Assembly (NCBI RefSeq): GCF_900119365.1
Contig: NZ_FPJO01000008.1
Span: forward strand, 235,076 to 299,075
Source of the DNA: Streptomyces atratus
GTDB taxonomy: Bacteria > Actinomycetota > Actinomycetes > Streptomycetales > Streptomycetaceae
DNA: 64,000 nt
Reading direction: 5' to 3'
The notes beneath the pieces were generated by a model. It saw only the letters and a program-made list of their open reading frames with translations, was not told the DNA's origin and did not search any database. Below, piece after piece: positions 61,287-64,000 of this stretch. Numbering within the stretch: the stretch's first letter is position 1; each line of letters begins with the position of its first letter. A program made the translations under genes and the position numbers.

Positions 61287-62471
61287 GTGCAGGCAGCAAA
61301 TGAAACACCCGAGCGGCCAGCGGGTCGGCTCCACCGGGCCCGAGTCCTCTACCGCAACGTATCCAAGCGGCAGATGGCCTGGCAGTTGCTCAAGGACACC
61401 GTCAACTCGTGCATGGAGTACCGCATTCTCGGGCTCGCCGCCGAGGCGGCGTTCTTCACCCTGCTGTCCCTGCCGCCCCTGCTCCTCGGCCTGATCGGGC
61501 TGCTCGGCTACGTCGACGAGTGGACCAGCACCACCACGGTCGCCTCCATCGAGCGCAACATCCTCAACGCCGCGCAGACCGTGCTCAGCGAGCGGGGCGT
61601 CAACGACTTCGCCAAGCCGCTCCTGGCGGACGTCACCACCGGCGCCCGGCCCGATGTCATCTCGATCGGCTTCGCGATCGCGCTCTGGTCCGGTTCCCGC
61701 GCGGTCAATGTCTTCATCGACACGATCACCGTGATGTACGGCCTCGACGGCCAGCGCGGCATCGTCAAGACGCGGCTGCTCTCCTTCCTGCTGTACGTCG
61801 TCGCGCTGCTGCTCGGCTCCGTGGTGCTGCCCCTGCTCGTCGTCGGCCCGGACCGGGTCGTGGAGTTCGTCCCGTGGGGCACCGAGCTCATAAGCGTCCT
61901 GTACTGGCCGCTGGTGATCCTGCTGTCGATCGCGTTCCTGACCACGCTCTACCACGTGTCCGTGCCGGTCCGTTCGCCCTGGATCGAGGACATGCCCGGT
62001 GCGCTGATGGCGCTCGCGATGTGGGTGCTCGGCAGCTTCCTGCTGCGGATCTACCTCACCAGTACGGTCGAGGGGCCCACGATCTACGGCTCGTTGGCGG
62101 CCCCGATCGCCGTCCTGCTGTGGATCGGCATCTCCGCGTTCGCGGTGCTGGTGGGAGCGGCGGTGAACGCGGCCATCGACCGGGTGTGGCCCTCCCTGGC
62201 GACGGCCGCCGCCCGCGCGGCCAACGACCGGGTGCGTGCGGCCCAGGCGGCGGAGTTCGTCGCCCGGACGCAGGCGGGGAACCAGGACGACGAGGACTGG
62301 GACGACGACGAGGGCGACGACGGTGACAGCCCCTACATGCCGTCCGAATTCCCCGAGCGCTGGTCGAAGTTCCTGCCGCCGGAGGATGTGAAGTCCAGGC
62401 TCCAGCCGAGCCGCGACAAGGAGCCGGACAAGCCGAACGCCGACAAGCGGGACGACGAGTCCGACGGCTGA
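61287..62471 (+). CDS. YihY/virulence factor BrkB family membrane protein
   Basis: A 394-aa membrane protein with about six helices between residues 45 and 300 (LAAEAAFFTLLSLPPLLLGLIGLLGY, ISIGFAIALWSGSRAVNVFIDTI, LLSFLLYVVALLLGSVVLPLLVV, LYWPLVILLSIAFLTTLYH, LMALAMWVLGSFLLRIYL, GSLAAPIAVLLWIGISAFAVLVGAAVNAAID). GSR..N is conserved in the family. The C-terminal 90 residues are acidic and charged (QDDEDWDDDEGDDGD) and probably cytoplasmic and disordered. GTG start. Function of the family is unclear. Confidence 0.93.
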   Translation: MQAANETPERPAGRLHRARVLYRNVSKRQMAWQLLKDTVNSCMEYRILGLAAEAAFFTLLSLPPLLLGLIGLLGYVDEWTSTTTVASIERNILNAAQTVLSERGVNDFAKPLLADVTTGARPDVISIGFAIALWSGSRAVNVFIDTITVMYGLDGQRGIVKTRLLSFLLYVVALLLGSVVLPLLVVGPDRVVEFVPWGTELISVLYWPLVILLSIAFLTTLYHVSVPVRSPWIEDMPGALMALAMWVLGSFLLRIYLTSTVEGPTIYGSLAAPIAVLLWIGISAFAVLVGAAVNAAIDRVWPSLATAAARAANDRVRAAQAAEFVARTQAGNQDDEDWDDDEGDDGDSPYMPSEFPERWSKFLPPEDVKSRLQPSRDKEPDKPNADKRDDESDG

Positions 62472-62487
62472 GCGGTTTCCGCGGCTG

Positions 62488-62874
62488 CTAGGGCGCGGGC
62501 GCCGGAACGACCGGAGCCGCCGGTTCCGCTGGAGTCGCTGGTTCCGCGGGTGTCGCGCCGGGGGACCAGGACAGCTTGACCACCATGTGGCCCTCGACCG
62601 CGCTCTTCGCGATCACGGCCCCGGCCTCCGCCGTGATCTTCACCCCGAATTCGAGCTCCACACCGTCCGGTTTCAGGGCGCCGTCCCGGAACACCGCGAG
62701 GGCGGACTCGGCCGCCGACCGGATTCCCGTGAGGGCGCTGTCGAAGGTGCGCCCGGCCCTGGCCAGGGTGTTGTCGTCGCCCAGCGCGACCAGCTGCGCG
62801 CCCTGCGTGTGACGGTCGACCTCGACCGTCACCGTCGCACCGTTGTCGGTGGTGAACTCCATCAGTGCCGTCAT
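62488..62874 (-). CDS. CU044_2847-type (Trypco1-like) small protein
   Basis: A 128-aa protein. LMEFTTDNGATVTVEVD, GRTFDSALTGIRSAAESAL and ELEFGVKITAEAGAVIAKSAVEGHMVVKLSW match the compact beta-alpha-beta pattern of CU044_2847/Trypco1 domains, small modules that co-occur with trypsin-like proteases and NTPases in prokaryotic conflict-type systems. Here it stands alone with a Pro/Ala-rich tail (ATPAEPATPAEPAAP). ATG 62874 chosen from the conserved opening; the frame is open to 63384. It is divergent from the AraC gene with only 52 bases between starts. Confidence 0.75.
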   Translation of the reverse strand: MTALMEFTTDNGATVTVEVDRHTQGAQLVALGDDNTLARAGRTFDSALTGIRSAAESALAVFRDGALKPDGVELEFGVKITAEAGAVIAKSAVEGHMVVKLSWSPGATPAEPATPAEPAAPVVPAPAP

Positions 62875-62926
62875 GACCGCCCCCGGGAAGCCGATTCCGT
62901 TCGCCGACGAGATTAGCGTGTGGGGC

Positions 62927-63622
62927 ATGGGCGACAGGTACGAAGAGCGGACGTCGCGGTTCGACGGCGCGATCGTGTGGACACTGAGCGTGCCGGAGGG
63001 CGCGGTCCACCCGGTGCTGCCCGACGGATGCATGGACCTGCTCTGGATCGGCGGCCGACTGCTCGTCGCGGGCCCCGACACCCGTGCCGTGACATCGTCC
63101 GCCCCGCCCGGCGGGCAGTGCGCCGGCATCCGCTTCGCACCCGGCACGGCCCCCGCGCTGCTCGGCGTGGCGGCGCACGAGCTGCGCGACCGCCGCGTCG
63201 AGCTCGCGGACCTGTGGCCCGGCGGCCGGGTCCGCGTGCTCACCGAGCAACTGGCCGAAGCCCCCGACCCGGCCGCCGCGCTGGAAGACGTCGCGCTGCG
63301 CCTGGCGGCCGGCACCGCACCGCCGGACCCGCTGATGCGGTACGTCGCGGACCGGCTCGGCGCCGGGTGGTCCGTCGCGGACACCGCGCACCGGGCCGGC
63401 CTCGGCGCCCGCCAGCTGCACCGCCGTTCGCTCGCGGCCTTCGGCTACGGGCCCAAGACCCTCGCCCGGGTCCTGCGGCTGCAACGCGCGCTCGCCCTCA
63501 CCCGGTCCGGGACGCCGTACGCCGAGGCGGCCGTCGAGGCGGGCTGCACCGACCAGGCCCATCTCGCACGGGAGATGCGCGACCTGGCCGGGACCACCCT
63601 GACCGCCTACATGGCCAGGTAG
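62927..63622 (+). CDS. AraC family transcriptional regulator
   Basis: A 231-aa regulator. The N-terminal sensor part contains HPVLPDGCMDLLWIGGRLLVAGPDT and GIRFAPGTAPALLGV, the pattern of the DUF6597-type AraC regulators. The C-terminal HTH has WSVADTAHRAGLGARQLHRRSLAAFGYGPKTLARVLRLQRAL and AAVEAGCTDQAHLAREMRDLAGTTLTAYM. ATG 62927 chosen; a GTG lies three codons before. It shares a very short divergent region with the Trypco1-like gene and may control it. Confidence 0.9.
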   Translation: MGDRYEERTSRFDGAIVWTLSVPEGAVHPVLPDGCMDLLWIGGRLLVAGPDTRAVTSSAPPGGQCAGIRFAPGTAPALLGVAAHELRDRRVELADLWPGGRVRVLTEQLAEAPDPAAALEDVALRLAAGTAPPDPLMRYVADRLGAGWSVADTAHRAGLGARQLHRRSLAAFGYGPKTLARVLRLQRALALTRSGTPYAEAAVEAGCTDQAHLAREMRDLAGTTLTAYMAR

Positions 63623-63706
63623 TCACGCACGCCGGGCCTTAGCTTGACGTTTATCCTCGCCTGTCACCCAACCTGCTGATCTGCGGTTCTTCCCGGGACA
63701 GCGGAG

Positions 63707-63762
63707 GCGGCCGTTCTCCACGCTTCGAGATGTCGAGTCACGAAGCACGAGAGAACGGCCGC
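63707..63762. repeat. Inverted repeat upstream of the transposase gene
   Basis: GCGGCCGTTCTC at 63707-63718 and its perfect complement at 63751-63762 with a 32-base loop. It ends 5 bases before the transposase ATG and could fold over the ribosome site to limit transposase translation. Confidence 0.8.
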
Positions 63763-63767
63763 TGCGT

Positions 63768-64000
63768 ATGAGTCTCCCTCTCCCAGGGCCCGCAGGCGAG
63801 GCGTTGGATGTCTTGTCCCGCTTTCGGGTCGAGTTCTACGAGTGCCTTTACGCCCGCGCGGATGCACTCTTCGAGCTCACGGACGCGGTGCTGTGCGCGG
63901 ACGGGCCGGTGAAGACCCTGGTCGAACTGTCGCTGGCCCTCGAGCACCGGCGTGGGCATGGTGCTCTGTACGCAGCGTTGGACCGGGGCTGGGCCGAGCC
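63768..64000 (+). CDS. Transposase, N-terminal part (NF041680-like)
   Basis: An open frame of 77 codons running off the right edge: SLPLPGPAGEALDVLSRFRV, EFYECLYARADALFELTDAV, LCADGPVKTLVELSLALEHR, HGALYAALDRGWAE. This opening fits the Streptomyces IS transposase family with the L..FR.E.Y.CL..R.DALFEL.DA.LC.DGPV.TLV.LSL pattern. The DDE catalytic part is outside the window. No stop codon inside the window, so completeness is unknown. Confidence 0.75.
   Translation, partial: MSLPLPGPAGEALDVLSRFRVEFYECLYARADALFELTDAVLCADGPVKTLVELSLALEHRRGHGALYAALDRGWAE

Larger units (their letters stand above)
63623..64000 (+). mobile_element. Left part of an insertion sequence, continuing past the window
   Basis: After the AraC stop the sequence changes to a segment with a long-arm hairpin (63707-63762) and then a transposase gene that is open to the window edge. 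The left terminal repeat should lie between about 63623 and 63700 (a TTGACGTTTATCC stretch near 63645 is a candidate) but cannot be fixed without the right end. Confidence 0.65.

Overview
The window is high-GC DNA (third codon positions almost all G or C) with GTG and TTG starts, 1- and 4-base overlaps between operon genes, few T-tracts after hairpins, and many families typical of Streptomyces: a SAV2148-like HEPN protein, a GAP1-type protein, a DUF5937 regulator, a mycothiol-type DsbA protein, a TIGR03086 protein and an HVDL-type leader peptide. It looks like a chromosomal segment of a Streptomyces species or close relative. All calls come from reading the sequence; no database search was made.

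Layout. 1-1.3 kb: 3' part of murC, then msrB, ending in a strong shared terminator. 1.4-5.3 kb: an ABC exporter with a PH-like protein, divergent from a YtrA-type GntR regulator and a DUF1648 membrane protein. 5.3-11.5 kb: mixed genes, with a Cys-rich protein, a large GAP1-like protein, two GNATs, a DUF5937 regulator and a stub of a secreted-protein gene. 11.8-15.1 kb: threonine-to-glycine operon tdh-kbl, then a LysR gene. 15.1-20.6 kb: a FtsX-type ABC pair divergent from a NarL-type two-component system. 21-22.1 kb: an M24 peptidase.

22.1-33.6 kb: the trehalose-from-glycogen genes treX/glgX, treY and treZ, all on the minus strand. TreY and treZ are separated by about 5 kb that holds a GNAT, an FHA protein, an odd P450, and gene wreckage: a GH1/alpha-L-fucosidase chimera, a GNAT tail, and a dihydrolipoamide dehydrogenase piece and a LysR piece cut at one junction. 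34-37.1 kb: HEPN protein, DnaQ-like exonuclease and a phosphotransferase. 37.2-40.3 kb: a sugar ABC importer (two permeases plus lipoprotein) with no ATPase. 40.7-47.7 kb: secreted subtilisin, small conserved proteins, a lone ABC ATPase, an aldo-keto reductase, a two-repeat CRISPR-like relic, and a DsbA-like protein.

47.7-57.2 kb: a complete sulfur assimilation operon on the minus strand. A cysteine-containing leader peptide precedes sir, a zinc-ribbon ORF, cysH, cysC, cysD, cysN, a possible 33-aa ORF, ssuA-ssuB-ssuC-like transport genes and a sirohydrochlorin chelatase. It covers uptake, sulfate activation, reduction to sulfide and siroheme supply for Sir. 57.4-63.6 kb: GNAT, GAF/wHTH regulator, AidB-like acyl-CoA dehydrogenase, YihY/BrkB membrane protein, Trypco1-like protein and AraC regulator. 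At the right edge an insertion sequence starts and its transposase runs out of the window.

The most notable points are the HVDL leader peptide before sir, the palindromic insertion that reads in frame through cysN, the CRISPR-like relic with exact 61-bp spacing, the decayed island between treY and treZ, and a frameshifting 35-bp duplication in a kinase remnant. I did not find an obviously new multi-gene system.
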